A stretch of 32,826 nucleotides of DNA from Hyphomicrobiales bacterium (GCA_026708545.1 JAPOUT010000044.1:1-32826), one strand, 5' to 3'. Shown: positions 18,879 through 27,876, counted from the stretch's first letter. Translations and numbers: made by a program. The notes: generated from the sequence alone by a model not told the origin.

Positions 18879-19422
18879 TGATGTAGCCGGTCGGATTGGC
18901 CGCAACATAGCGGTGGTTGCAATGGGATTGATGGTGGTCGTCATCCTGCTGCAGGTCTTCTTTCGATACGTTCTCAATAACGCGCTGCCCTGGCCCGACG
19001 AAGCCGCGCGGTTTTTCATGCTCTGGCTGGTCGGCCTGATGGGCCCGATTGCGATGCGCCGCGGAAGCATGGTAGCGATAACGGGCCTGCAAAAACTGCT
19101 TCCCGGCGCCGTCTGCCAAGGTCTCCTCTTCCTCCTTCTGCTCCTGTCGTTATTTGTACTGGTCGTTGCGATCAAGCTCGGCTGGGCGCATGTCAATTCG
19201 GGATGGCTGTTTGCCAGTTCGTCGCTGAAATTACCGTTGCACCTCATAGGGATGGAATCCGTAAAGTTAAAATTGGCGTGGGCATACATGTCTTTATTCG
19301 TCGGCTTCTGCCTGATGCTTGTGGTTAATCTTGAATTGCTGCTGCGGATGCTGGTGACAACTCTCGGCGGCGGAGATGCAATGAGGCCCATCGAACGCGA
19401 ACGGCCGGCGGGGATTGACTGA
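18823..19422 (+). CDS. dctQ: TRAP transporter small membrane subunit (DctQ)
   Basis: This 199-residue protein has four hydrophobic segments: NIAVVAMGLMVVVILLQVFF, a second around FFMLWLVGLMGPIAM, a long one in LLFLLLLLSLFVLVVAI, and a last in MSLFVGFCLMLVVNLELL. The DctQ-typical RYVLNNALPWPDEAARF follows the first. It forms the inner-membrane complex with DctM. AAGGAG lies nine bases before the ATG at 18823; an ATG four codons later is an alternative. The gene overlaps the flavin reductase, so enzymes and transporter are one transcriptional unit. Confidence 0.9.
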   Translation: MHGAMQILLKLIRPLEIFNDVAGRIGRNIAVVAMGLMVVVILLQVFFRYVLNNALPWPDEAARFFMLWLVGLMGPIAMRRGSMVAITGLQKLLPGAVCQGLLFLLLLLSLFVLVVAIKLGWAHVNSGWLFASSSLKLPLHLIGMESVKLKLAWAYMSLFVGFCLMLVVNLELLLRMLVTTLGGGDAMRPIERERPAGID

Positions 19423-20711
19423 TGCTTTTATGGTTTTTGCCCATATTTTTGATTCTTCTTCTAATCGGCCTGCCGGTCTTCTTTGCGTTGCTTGCGGCGC
19501 CGGGAATCGCGCTTTGGTTGAACGGACAGGAACGCGACATCACGCTGTTATACCGTAATGTTTACAACGGCATCGACAGTTTTCCCCTCATGGCGATTCC
19601 GTTTTTCATGCTCGCCGGGGAATTGATGAACAGGGGAGGCATCACCGAACGGCTGGTTGAGTTCGCCCAAGCAATGATGGGACATCTGCGCGGAGGCCTC
19701 GCGCATGTGAATATTTTATCGTCGATGTTGTTTGCCGGCTTGTCCGGTTCGGCGGTAGCCGATACATCGGCACTCGGCTCGATGCTTGTGCCGGCAATGG
19801 TTAAGCAGGGTTACAGCCGACGGTTTGCCGCGGCAGTCACCGCCGCAAGTTCGGTCATAGGACCAATCATTCCGCCCTCCGGCATCATGATTATTTACGC
19901 CTACGTCATGGGGGAAAGCGTTGCCGCCTTGTTTTTGGCGGGAATTGTACCGGGCATTCTTGTCGGGGTCGGCTTGATGCTGGTGGTTAAATTCATGGCC
20001 AACATAAAAGACTTTCCCGTCGCCAGCCGACGTTATACATGGCCCGAACGCGGCGAAGCTTCACTCAAAGCCTTCTTCCCGTTGTTAACACCGCTAATCA
20101 TACTCGGCGGCATTTTGCTGGGAGTGTTTACGCCGACCGAAGCCGCCGCCGTCGCTGTCGGATATGCGGTTTTTATCGGTTTTTTCATCATGCGTACGCT
20201 GCGGGTCTCGGACATGCCCGAAGTTCTGAGTCGTGCGGCGATGACCTCGGCCGTCGTTCTTCTTCTTGTCGGTGCGGCACTGGCATTTAAAACGGTCGTC
20301 AGCCTGAGTCATGCCCCGGAATATCTTGCCGGTTTGATTCTATCGGTTTCGGAGAACCCGCTGATTTTGTTGTTCTTGATCAATGTTCTCCTGTTCATCG
20401 TCGGCATGTTCCTTGATGCCGGCCCGGCAATTATCATCCTCGGGCCGATTTTGGGCCCGATATTCGTGGATCTCGGCATCCATCCGGTTCATTTTGCCAT
20501 TATCATGAGCGTCAATTTGACGGTCGGACTGGCGACACCGCCCATGGGGCTGGTATTATTCGTGGCATCCTCGGTTTCGGGAGAGCCCATTGAGGCCATC
20601 ACCCGCGCCATTCTGCCCTTGCTTTTGGTGGAAATTGTGGTTATTTTCCTAATAACTTTCATCCCTGCTATTTCCATGACGATTCCAACGTTAACAGGAT
20701 TTGTCTCATAG
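19422..20711 (+). CDS. dctM: TRAP transporter large membrane subunit (DctM)
   Basis: This 429-residue inner-membrane protein has many hydrophobic segments and DctM hallmarks: FPLMAIPFFMLAGELMNRGGI, HVNILSSMLFAGLSGSAVAD, SSVIGPIIPPSGIMIIYA, and FLDAGPAIIILGPI followed by VNLTVGLATPPMGLVLFV. It is the sodium-driven translocation subunit. Its ATG shares two bases with the DctQ stop (TGATG), so the two subunits are coupled. Confidence 0.95.
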   Translation: MLLWFLPIFLILLLIGLPVFFALLAAPGIALWLNGQERDITLLYRNVYNGIDSFPLMAIPFFMLAGELMNRGGITERLVEFAQAMMGHLRGGLAHVNILSSMLFAGLSGSAVADTSALGSMLVPAMVKQGYSRRFAAAVTAASSVIGPIIPPSGIMIIYAYVMGESVAALFLAGIVPGILVGVGLMLVVKFMANIKDFPVASRRYTWPERGEASLKAFFPLLTPLIILGGILLGVFTPTEAAAVAVGYAVFIGFFIMRTLRVSDMPEVLSRAAMTSAVVLLLVGAALAFKTVVSLSHAPEYLAGLILSVSENPLILLFLINVLLFIVGMFLDAGPAIIILGPILGPIFVDLGIHPVHFAIIMSVNLTVGLATPPMGLVLFVASSVSGEPIEAITRAILPLLLVEIVVIFLITFIPAISMTIPTLTGFVS

Positions 20712-20743
20712 CATCTTCAATAATCCACCAAAGGGAGAAAAAC

Positions 20744-21802
20744 ATGATGAAGATAATCAAACCACTAATACTGGCTACCTTGCTGCTGGCGGTCACGTCG
20801 GTTGCCGCGCAGGCGCAGGACTACACAATCCGAGCCACAGCAAACTCAAACGAAAACGATGAAGACTATGACGGTCTTATCGTTTTTAAGAATTATGTCG
20901 AGAGTGCTTCCAACGGAGCAATTGGCGTCGAATTATTCATCGGCACGCAGCTATGCTCCAAAGGGGCCGAATGCCTTCAAGGCATAGCGGACGGGTCGAT
21001 TGATGTTTACATTTCGACGTCCGGCGGCGCCGCGGGAATCTTCCCTTATGTGCAGATTCTCGACCTTCCCTACTTGATGTCCGACGACAGAATTGCCGAA
21101 CATGTGCTTTCGGGTGATTTCACCCGTGAATTGCGCGAGATAGCGCTGGAAGACTCGGACGACAAGATCAGGTTGATGACTATCGGCAACACGGGCGGGT
21201 GGCGCAACTTTGCCAACACCAAACGCCGCGTGCAGAACCCCGAAGATATGAGCGGTTTAAAGATTCGCACCGTGGTCGCCGACTTGCCGCAGGAACTGGT
21301 TAAGGCGCTTGGCGCATCACCCACGCCCATTCCGTGGCCGGAACTGTTCACGAGTTTCCAGACCGGTGTTGTCGAAGGTTCCAAAAACGGCATTACCGAC
21401 ATCATGGGCATGAAGTTCCCGGATGCCGGATTGCAGTATGTGACGCTTGACGGCCACGCCTACATGGGAGCGTTGTGGTGGATGAACAATGAAAAATTCT
21501 TGTCCATGCCCGACGACCTGAAAAAGATTGTTGTGGATGGTTTCTACCAACTTCAGCAGGCTACTTTTGCTTCGCCAAAGCGTAAGTCGATACAAGCTTA
21601 TGCCGATTTTGTCGCCGGCGGCGGTGATCTTTATGTACCAACGCCCGAGGAGAAGGAGGCTTTCAAGGAAGCGGCTTCACCCGTGTATGATTGGTTCAAG
21701 TCAAACATCGATGGCGGCGAGGAAGTGTTTGACGCTTTCACTTCGGCCATCGCCGAGGCGGAGGATAACGTTAACGGCGGACGCGACAGAGACATTGAAT
21801 AA
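20744..21802 (+). CDS. dctP: TRAP transporter periplasmic solute-binding subunit (DctP)
   Basis: This 352-residue protein has a Sec signal peptide (MMKIIKP, hydrophobic core, cleavage near AQAQ) and a DctP fold: EKFLSMPDDLKKIVVDGF, DIYISTSGG-like segment DVYISTSGGAAGIFP, and GLKIRTVVADLPQELVKALG. The Arg of GLKIR normally contacts the carboxylate or sulfonate of the ligand. The segment GVVEGSKNG replaces the more usual Glu-Asn pair. AGGGAG precedes the ATG. The usual TRAP ligands are acids; with the sulfo-SMO-like enzymes next door, a sulfonated sugar is a reasonable guess. It is the last gene of the operon and is followed by a hairpin. Confidence 0.92.
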   Translation: MMKIIKPLILATLLLAVTSVAAQAQDYTIRATANSNENDEDYDGLIVFKNYVESASNGAIGVELFIGTQLCSKGAECLQGIADGSIDVYISTSGGAAGIFPYVQILDLPYLMSDDRIAEHVLSGDFTRELREIALEDSDDKIRLMTIGNTGGWRNFANTKRRVQNPEDMSGLKIRTVVADLPQELVKALGASPTPIPWPELFTSFQTGVVEGSKNGITDIMGMKFPDAGLQYVTLDGHAYMGALWWMNNEKFLSMPDDLKKIVVDGFYQLQQATFASPKRKSIQAYADFVAGGGDLYVPTPEEKEAFKEAASPVYDWFKSNIDGGEEVFDAFTSAIAEAEDNVNGGRDRDIE

Positions 21803-21815
21803 CCTTTAGATGATG

Positions 21816-21850
21816 TTTCCCCGGGCACCGTCCGCTTGGTGCCCGGGAAA
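21816..21850 (+). terminator. Hairpin after dctP, probable end of the operon
   Basis: Stem tttcc-ccgggcacc (21816-21829) pairs with ggtgcccgg-gaaa (21838-21850), leaving one bulged C and an 8-base loop. It lies 14 bases after the dctP stop. There is no T-run after it on the plus strand, so it may act as a transcript-stabilising 3' hairpin or in a Rho-assisted end. Confidence 0.5.
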
Positions 21851-21888
21851 CTCATCGGGATAATTCTGCTCGCCCGTCCGCCATGCCG

Positions 21889-22380
21889 CTACCGAAACGG
21901 ATAAAGCCAGACGCGGTAGTCATCAATCATGCGGTTGGCTTGCTCAATCTGGCTTGGTGTCATTTTTTTGATTACTTCTTCCTGGCTTATCGCCGCGTCC
22001 GGGTCGCCGCCGATGGCAGACAGCACGTACCACATATAGGCACGGACAAGGTCGGGGGCAGGCATGCCTAGGCCGAGTTCGTAATACCAGCCGACACCAG
22101 ATTGAGCGCCAGGATGACCCTTCATTGCCGAGCGCAGATACCAGTCAAAAGCCCGTTGATGATCCCGCTCAACACCAAGCCCCATAGCATACATAACGCC
22201 GATCAATTCTTCGGCATCGGCATTACCCGACCGCGCCGCCGGCCACAACTCGCTAAGAGCTTCTTCAAATTTATTATCTTCCATCAAGTCGCGGGCATGT
22301 TCAATCTCGGCCGTGGAGATCTGCGGCAAGGAAAAGACAAAGAAACTAAAAAAGAAAAGAAAAACCCGTTGCTTGTTCAT
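21889..22380 (-). CDS. Small secreted Sel1-repeat protein
   Basis: This 163-residue protein starts at MNKQRVFLFFFSFFVFSLP, a clear signal peptide with cleavage likely after ISTA. The mature part carries Sel1/TPR-like helical repeats: EEALSELWPAARSGNADAEELIGVMYAMGLGVERD, HQRAFDWYLRSAMKG, and RAYMWYVLSAIGGD. Such repeats mediate protein-protein contacts in the periplasm. A longer frame starting at 22428 would add 16 residues before the signal peptide and is not preferred. It is divergent from, and overlaps the start of, the MauG-like gene. Confidence 0.8.
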   Translation of the reverse strand: MNKQRVFLFFFSFFVFSLPQISTAEIEHARDLMEDNKFEEALSELWPAARSGNADAEELIGVMYAMGLGVERDHQRAFDWYLRSAMKGHPGAQSGVGWYYELGLGMPAPDLVRAYMWYVLSAIGGDPDAAISQEEVIKKMTPSQIEQANRMIDDYRVWLYPFR

Positions 22381-23703
22381 TTTTATCTCTTGTTTTTTGT
22401 CATGACGGCAGGCGTTCCGTCCTCCCAAATTTTCGCTTCGGAATTACCGACGCCCCTAACATCGTCAGATTATCATGAATTTTCACTGGAGCAGGCAAAA
22501 ATAGGCCAGTTGCTTTTCTATGATAAAATTCTTTCCGGCAATCAAAACATCTCTTGCGGCACCTGCCACCATCCGCGTTTCGGCAGCAGTGACGGATTGT
22601 CACTCGGCATCGGCGAAGGCGGGCAGGGAGTAGGGCACGATCGCGTCCCGGGGTTTGGCGACACCAGGATTAAAAAGCGTATTCCGCGAAATTCATCCGC
22701 CTTATGGAATCTGGGAGCAAAGGAATTTGAGGTGCTGTTCCATGACGGGCGCCTTTCCGTGTCTGATGATTTCGGTAACAAATTTAACAGCCCGGCAGAA
22801 GAACGATTGCCGCCAGGATTGAAAACGATTCTCGGCACGCAGTCAATTTTTCCCATGGCCTCACAATTTGAAATGGCGGGAAACCCCAAGGAGAACGAAA
22901 TTGCCGGCGCCCTGCATGACCGCATGGATTATGTATGGCCCATTCTAGCCAAACGCGTTCGAACGATTCCCGAATACGGCAAGATGTTCGTTAGTGCCTT
23001 TCCGGACGTTCACAGGCCCGAAGACGTGACAATCGCCCATATCGGCGAAGCGCTCGCCGCCTACATCGCGCTTGAATTTGAATCCCGCGATTCGGCATTT
23101 GACGCTTTTCTGGCCGGGGATTCCGCGGCACTTAACGACCGTCAAAAAAAGGGCATGGAACTTTTTTACGGCAAGGCCGGATGTGCCCGGTGTCATTCGG
23201 GTTCGCTTCTAACAGATCAAAAATTTCACGCTCTTGCCATTCCACCTTTCGGCCCCGGCAGAACAAGACGTTTTGATCCTTTTGTTCGCGATGTCGGACG
23301 AATGGGCGAGAGCGACCGCATTGAGGATGCCTACCGGTTTCGCACACCTTCCCTGCGCAACGTCGCGCTAACGCCGCCTTACGGACATAACGGCGCGTAC
23401 CCCACCCTCGAGGGAATTATTCGCCATCATCTCAACCCATCGAAATCAATTAAGGAATGGACGCGGCAATCAGCAAATTTGCCGACTGTTCCCTGGTTGG
23501 CGGAAATTGATTTTTTGGTTTGGGACGACCGGATGGAAATGGAACGCTATAAAGCCAAGTTTGATATCGATCCTTTGGACCTGTCGGACGGGGAAATTTC
23601 TTACCTGGTCGAATTTATGCACGCTCTCACAGGTAAATCATCTGAAAAACTTAGATTCGGCGTTCCCGAGACTGTTCCTTCGGGATTGCCCGTAGACAAA
23701 TAA
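22369..23703 (+). CDS. MauG-like di-heme cytochrome c peroxidase
   Basis: This protein of about 444 residues has two c-type heme motifs: CGTCH in ISCGTCHHPRFG and CARCH in GCARCHSGSLL. It also has the family segments GQLLFYDKILSGNQN, AKEFEVLFHDGRLS, and near the C-terminus TPSLRNVALTPPYGHNGAYPTLEG. It would be periplasmic, reducing peroxide or oxidising a protein partner as MauG does. The start is uncertain. A signal-like stretch (LLVHFYLLFFVMTAG ... IFA) implies a start at or before TTG 22369, which would overlap the start of the divergent Sel1 gene by 12 bases. The first ATG, 22402, falls inside that signal. No partner substrate gene is recognisable beside it. Confidence 0.85.
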   Translation: MLVHFYLLFFVMTAGVPSSQIFASELPTPLTSSDYHEFSLEQAKIGQLLFYDKILSGNQNISCGTCHHPRFGSSDGLSLGIGEGGQGVGHDRVPGFGDTRIKKRIPRNSSALWNLGAKEFEVLFHDGRLSVSDDFGNKFNSPAEERLPPGLKTILGTQSIFPMASQFEMAGNPKENEIAGALHDRMDYVWPILAKRVRTIPEYGKMFVSAFPDVHRPEDVTIAHIGEALAAYIALEFESRDSAFDAFLAGDSAALNDRQKKGMELFYGKAGCARCHSGSLLTDQKFHALAIPPFGPGRTRRFDPFVRDVGRMGESDRIEDAYRFRTPSLRNVALTPPYGHNGAYPTLEGIIRHHLNPSKSIKEWTRQSANLPTVPWLAEIDFLVWDDRMEMERYKAKFDIDPLDLSDGEISYLVEFMHALTGKSSEKLRFGVPETVPSGLPVDK

Positions 23704-23740
23704 AATTCGAAACCCTTCCCGGTGCACTTAGCGGACGCCT

Positions 23741-25378
23741 CTAACCGCCCTCCCGCTCGGCCCAGGCGGCACCAAATCCGCAAACCTCCACATATGCGTC
23801 CTGCCAGTCCGCCGTAAAATGCCCCGCCTTGATTGGACGCCACTTCTTATCAACGGGAAGATTAAAACGCGCCGCCTCTCCACCCATGTTGAACAGGCAC
23901 AATATTGTTTGCGATTCCGACCTGCGCAGGAAAACCAGCAGGTCATCCTCCGTCGTCTCCAAAAATTCAATGCGGCCGTTGCGCAGTGCCGGATTTGACT
24001 TCCGCATAGCCAGCAATTCGCGGTAATGCACCAGCATGCTGTCAGCCCGGTCAGTTTGGCTGCTCACCGCCTTCGGCAGATGCTCCTCGCAAACGGGCAA
24101 CCATGTTTGAGGGGCCTCGGAAAAACCGCCATGCGGTGCGGCACCGTCCCACACCATGGGTGTTCGACAACCGTCACGCCCCTTGAATTCAGGCCAGAAA
24201 GCGATGCCGTAAGGATCCTGTAACGCTTCGAAAGGTACGTTGGCTTCCTCAAAACCCAGTTCCTCGCCTTGATAGAGACAGATGCTGCCATCAAGCGAAA
24301 GCAACAACCCGGCGAGCATGCGTGCCTCCGAATCGGCGGTCGCGTCATCTCCCGTCAGCCGCGTCGCATGACGCATAACATCGTGATTTGACAGAGCCCA
24401 GCAAGGCCAACTGTCCGGAGCGGTGCTGTAAAAATTACTCATCATTTGTCGGACGCGTGCCGGATTCAATTTTTTGGGTCCCAGTAAATCAAACGCGTAG
24501 CACATGTGCATCCGGTTATCGCCTTGCGTATATTCGGCAATGAGATCGAGACCGCGGATGGCATCGCCAACTTCGCCCACCGCCGCACGGTCCTCATATT
24601 TGTCCATGACGGCACGCAACGCCTCCAAAAACTTCAGGTTCTCGGGGCGGTTTCGGTCGTAGACATGGTCCTGGTGGTTATAGGGATTAACCGCCGGTGC
24701 GATATTGCTGTTGCGTTGTTCGGGCGGCATAATAGGATTGTCGCGTAAAAGATGGTCATGAAAATAAAAGTTGATTGTATCGAGGCGGAATCCATCAACT
24801 CCCCGCCTCATCCAGAAATCCGCAATTGACAGAATTTCCCTTTGCACTTCCGAATTATGGAAATTGAGGTCGGGCTGCGAGGTTAGAAAATTATGCAGAT
24901 AATACTGGCAGCGCGTCGTGTCCCATTGCCAGGCGGGACCGCCAAAGACGGACAGCCAGTTATTCGGCGGCGTGCCGTCCGGCGACGCATCGGCCCAGAC
25001 ATACCAATCGGATTTCGGATTGCCGGAACCGCGTCGGCTTTCAATAAACCATGGATGCTGATCGGAAGTGTGAGAAATCACAAGATCCATCATCACCTTG
25101 ATATCCCGTTCATGCGCTTGCGCGATCAACTTGTCGAAATCATCCAAAGTGCCAAAGATACCGTCAACATCACGATAATCCATGACATCGTACCCGAAAT
25201 CCTTCATGGGTGATTTTAGGAAAGGCGAAATCCAAATCGCGTCAACTCCCAATTCGGCAATATAATCCAGACGGGAAGTGATACCGTTGAGATCGCCACA
25301 GCCGTCGCCGTTGCTGTCCTGAAAAGAGCGGGGGTAGACCTGATAAATCACGCCGCCCCGCCACCAACTGTCACCCAT
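23741..25378 (-). CDS. aglA: GH13 alpha-glucosidase
   Basis: This 545-residue cytoplasmic glycoside hydrolase is of family GH13, oligo-1,6-glucosidase/alpha-glucosidase type. Conserved regions in order: WWRGGVIYQVYPRSFQDSNG and GDLNGITSRLDYIAELGVDA at the N-terminus; MMDLVISHTSDQHPWF; nucleophile Asp in GVDGFRLDTINFY; acid/base Glu in AAVGEVGD; transition-state Asp in LSNHDVMRH. It should release glucose from sucrose, maltose, trehalose-like or isomalto-type substrates brought in by AglEFG. It is the last gene of the operon, two bases after the aglG stop, and converges with the MauG-like gene. Confidence 0.94.
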   Translation of the reverse strand: MGDSWWRGGVIYQVYPRSFQDSNGDGCGDLNGITSRLDYIAELGVDAIWISPFLKSPMKDFGYDVMDYRDVDGIFGTLDDFDKLIAQAHERDIKVMMDLVISHTSDQHPWFIESRRGSGNPKSDWYVWADASPDGTPPNNWLSVFGGPAWQWDTTRCQYYLHNFLTSQPDLNFHNSEVQREILSIADFWMRRGVDGFRLDTINFYFHDHLLRDNPIMPPEQRNSNIAPAVNPYNHQDHVYDRNRPENLKFLEALRAVMDKYEDRAAVGEVGDAIRGLDLIAEYTQGDNRMHMCYAFDLLGPKKLNPARVRQMMSNFYSTAPDSWPCWALSNHDVMRHATRLTGDDATADSEARMLAGLLLSLDGSICLYQGEELGFEEANVPFEALQDPYGIAFWPEFKGRDGCRTPMVWDGAAPHGGFSEAPQTWLPVCEEHLPKAVSSQTDRADSMLVHYRELLAMRKSNPALRNGRIEFLETTEDDLLVFLRRSESQTILCLFNMGGEAARFNLPVDKKWRPIKAGHFTADWQDAYVEVCGFGAAWAEREGG

Positions 25379-25380
25379 TA

Positions 25381-26598
25381 TCAGCCTCCTTTGACCGAAC
25401 CGGCAAGAAGACCTCGAACAAAATAACGCTGCAACGTAAGGAACACGATTAGAGGCACCACCATCGAAATAAAGGCGCTGGCGTTAAGACGCTCCAATTC
25501 TGATTTGAAGGTGCCTATCTGTTTCTGGATAACGATCGGAAGCACCAAATCATTTGACGGCCCCAGTATCAATGCAACCAAAAGGTCGTTCCAAACCCAT
25601 AAGAACTGGAAAATGCCGAACGAAGCCAATGCCGGCACCGAAAGCGGCACGACAATTTTTACGAAAATCTGCAAATGGGAAGCTCCGTCCACGCGCGCAC
25701 TTTCGAGAAGTTCACGCGGAAGACCCACAATATAATTGCGCAACAGATAAATGGCCAACGGCAACCCGAAAGCCGTGTGCGCGGCCCACAAACCGGCAAA
25801 ATTCTTGGCATCGACTTCACAACTTTGGTTTTCACATTCCCCAATCCATTGGTTGAGCGCGGTCGCCCATTCGGCAAACTGGGCATACATGGACAATACC
25901 GGAATAAAAGCCAGCTGCAACGGCACTACCATCAACGCTACGGTAGCCATAAACAGAAAGTCGCGGCCGGGAAATCGCATCCACGAAAAGGCGTAAGCCG
26001 CAAAGGCGGCAATGGTAATGGGAATTATCGTCGCCGGAACGGTGACAATGAACGAATTGACCAAAGCCGACAGAATTTTGTCATCCATGAAGGCGCGTAT
26101 GTAGTTGCGCAACCCAAGGACCGGAGGATGCGCAATGATTACACCGATCGTCTTGCCTCCTTTTTCATAAGGCTCGGGAAAAACCCATTTGTAGTCGCCG
26201 TTCTCCTGAACGGTCAATTCGCCTTCGCGTATGGTAATGCTCTCGCCCGGGAGCGCCTCGCGTGGCTTGCTGGCGCCGCGTCCAAAGGCAACAATCTCGC
26301 CCACCACCCGAAAGGGCGCGGCATCGCCCGCCTTTGTGGCAAGAGCCAGCGCCGCGGCGTTGAATTCATCAAACAAATTGCCGGCAATAACGTAAGCACC
26401 ATCCGTTTCAACCATTGCTTCCTTTCCGGAAGTCTTCATACTGTATCCGATTTCCGATGTCACGATGCTCCGCCAAAAACCCGTTTCATTCGCATGCTTG
26501 GTATCGCGCAGACTCGTTAGAAGCAACCCGGTAAAAGGCACAACCCAGACAAGGACAATTAACAACAGGGTCAGGTTTGTCATGGCGCGGCGAAACAT
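25381..26598 (-). CDS. aglG: Alpha-glucoside ABC transporter permease AglG
   Basis: This 405-residue MalG-class permease is longer than the typical 280 residues because a periplasmic domain of about 125 residues is inserted between TM1 (LTLLLIVLVWVVPFTGLLL) and TM2, as in AglG relatives. The coupling loop is ELLESARVDGASHLQIF with KIVVPLSVP, and the end is RGLLAGSVKGG. A second periplasmic loop has two cysteines five residues apart (ECENQSCE), a possible disulfide. The gene starts three bases before... that is, three bases separate the aglF stop from its ATG. Confidence 0.92.
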   Translation of the reverse strand: MFRRAMTNLTLLLIVLVWVVPFTGLLLTSLRDTKHANETGFWRSIVTSEIGYSMKTSGKEAMVETDGAYVIAGNLFDEFNAAALALATKAGDAAPFRVVGEIVAFGRGASKPREALPGESITIREGELTVQENGDYKWVFPEPYEKGGKTIGVIIAHPPVLGLRNYIRAFMDDKILSALVNSFIVTVPATIIPITIAAFAAYAFSWMRFPGRDFLFMATVALMVVPLQLAFIPVLSMYAQFAEWATALNQWIGECENQSCEVDAKNFAGLWAAHTAFGLPLAIYLLRNYIVGLPRELLESARVDGASHLQIFVKIVVPLSVPALASFGIFQFLWVWNDLLVALILGPSNDLVLPIVIQKQIGTFKSELERLNASAFISMVVPLIVFLTLQRYFVRGLLAGSVKGG

Positions 26599-26601
26599 GG
26601 A

Positions 26602-27798
26602 CTAATCCTCCCGCCTTGTGCGCCAAACATTGAACAACATCACTGGAATTATCGTCAGCATCAGGACGATCGCCACGGCGGCGGCCAACTCTTCCTCGCG
26701 CTGCGCAGTCCTCGTCTGTTCCATCAAAGTTGCCAGAAGCAATTTATCGGACTTGTTTGCGGTCAGCGCGTAAGGAATGTCAAAAACCTTGAGCACCAAT
26801 ATCACCAAAGTTGTCCAAACAACGAGAACGGTGCCGGTGATTTGCGGCAGAGTAACACGAAAGAAAATCTGGAACTCTGTAGCGCCATCTATGCGCGCCG
26901 CCTCAAGGGTCTCCGCAGGAACGGACCGCAACGCAGCCGAGAAAATCACCATGGCAAGGCCGGTCTGTATCCAGACCATAATGCTCATCATGAAAAAATT
27001 GCCCCAGAATTCGGTTTCATACCAGAAACGCGGTTCGACCCCGAAAGGCCGCAACAGCGCATTGACCAGCCCGAGTTCAAACCCGCCCGCACCGCCGGCG
27101 GCATAGATGTTGCGCCATATTACTGCGGCGCCAACGAAAGAAATGGCCAGCGGCACAAAAATCAACGATTTTGCGGCGGTGCCCCAGACAAGCCGGTCTG
27201 CTAGAACGGCAATCAACATTCCAAAGGCAATGCAACAAGTCGGCACAACGAGCAGCCAGAGGACGGAGTTGCGAATGGCAAACCAAAAATCATCCGACTT
27301 CATCAGAAACGCATAATTGAAGAAGCCGACAAAACCTTTTTCCGTCATTGTGACGCCTGCATCATTTAGAAGAATCGCGCCGGATATGTCGCGAAGCGGA
27401 ACATCACTCGTCAAACTTAGACGAAAAGTTTCCAAAGCCGGAATAATTAGAAACACCGCCACCATGAACAGAGCCGGCCCCACAAACAACCAAGGCTGGA
27501 AATCTTCAATGCGTTGCCGACCGCCCGGATCAGCACCGTTTATGCGCCTGGACAACCAATCCGAGATAACATAATAAGACAGGCTGACAACCACAGCGAC
27601 AATAACGGCTCTCAGAGCAAAGAGAATCTTTGCGCTAATTGCCTCATAGCCGGGCACCAAGTCTGCAAACACATTCAAGAATGACGACAGACTAAACAAC
27701 ACAACCGCCAACACAGGCATGATAACGAGAAGGCTGGCTACCAGCGCCAACGCCCGCATTAAGGTCGGAAATGAAGAAACTCCGCTACGCATCATCAC
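26602..27798 (-). CDS. aglF: Alpha-glucoside ABC transporter permease AglF
   Basis: This 398-residue MalF-class permease begins with two to three extra N-terminal membrane segments (LALVASLLVIMPVLAVVLFS; ALRAVIVAVVVSLSYYVISD) before the core segment WLFVGPALFMVAVFLIIP. The EAA loop is ETLEAARIDGATEFQIFFRV with TLPQITG. With AglG it should form the membrane channel for alpha-glucosides. It follows the binding-protein gene after a 72-base spacer holding a large inverted repeat. Confidence 0.92.
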   Translation of the reverse strand: MMMRSGVSSFPTLMRALALVASLLVIMPVLAVVLFSLSSFLNVFADLVPGYEAISAKILFALRAVIVAVVVSLSYYVISDWLSRRINGADPGGRQRIEDFQPWLFVGPALFMVAVFLIIPALETFRLSLTSDVPLRDISGAILLNDAGVTMTEKGFVGFFNYAFLMKSDDFWFAIRNSVLWLLVVPTCCIAFGMLIAVLADRLVWGTAAKSLIFVPLAISFVGAAVIWRNIYAAGGAGGFELGLVNALLRPFGVEPRFWYETEFWGNFFMMSIMVWIQTGLAMVIFSAALRSVPAETLEAARIDGATEFQIFFRVTLPQITGTVLVVWTTLVILVLKVFDIPYALTANKSDKLLLATLMEQTRTAQREEELAAAVAIVLMLTIIPVMLFNVWRTRRED

Positions 27799-27824
27799 CC
27801 TTGTGCGTTAAACGATTAATTCAT

Positions 27825-27876
27825 AAATAGACCCGCCTCCGCCGGAACGAGCGGTTTTATTACGGTTGGTCTATTT
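27825..27876 (-). promoter_or_regulatory. Intercistronic stem-loop between aglE and aglF
   Basis: A perfect 9-bp inverted repeat, aaatagacc (27825-27833) with ggtctattt (27868-27876), encloses a G/C-rich inner part that can pair further (ccgc with gcgg). The outer arm includes the aglE stop codon. Placement mirrors the hairpin after the other binding-protein gene (5210-5237) and suggests transcript stabilisation upstream and reduced permease expression downstream. Confidence 0.5.

Noticed and set aside
22102-22368. Extended N-terminus for the MauG-like protein
   Set aside because: This part is the reverse of the Sel1-repeat coding region and does not resemble a peroxidase N-terminus.
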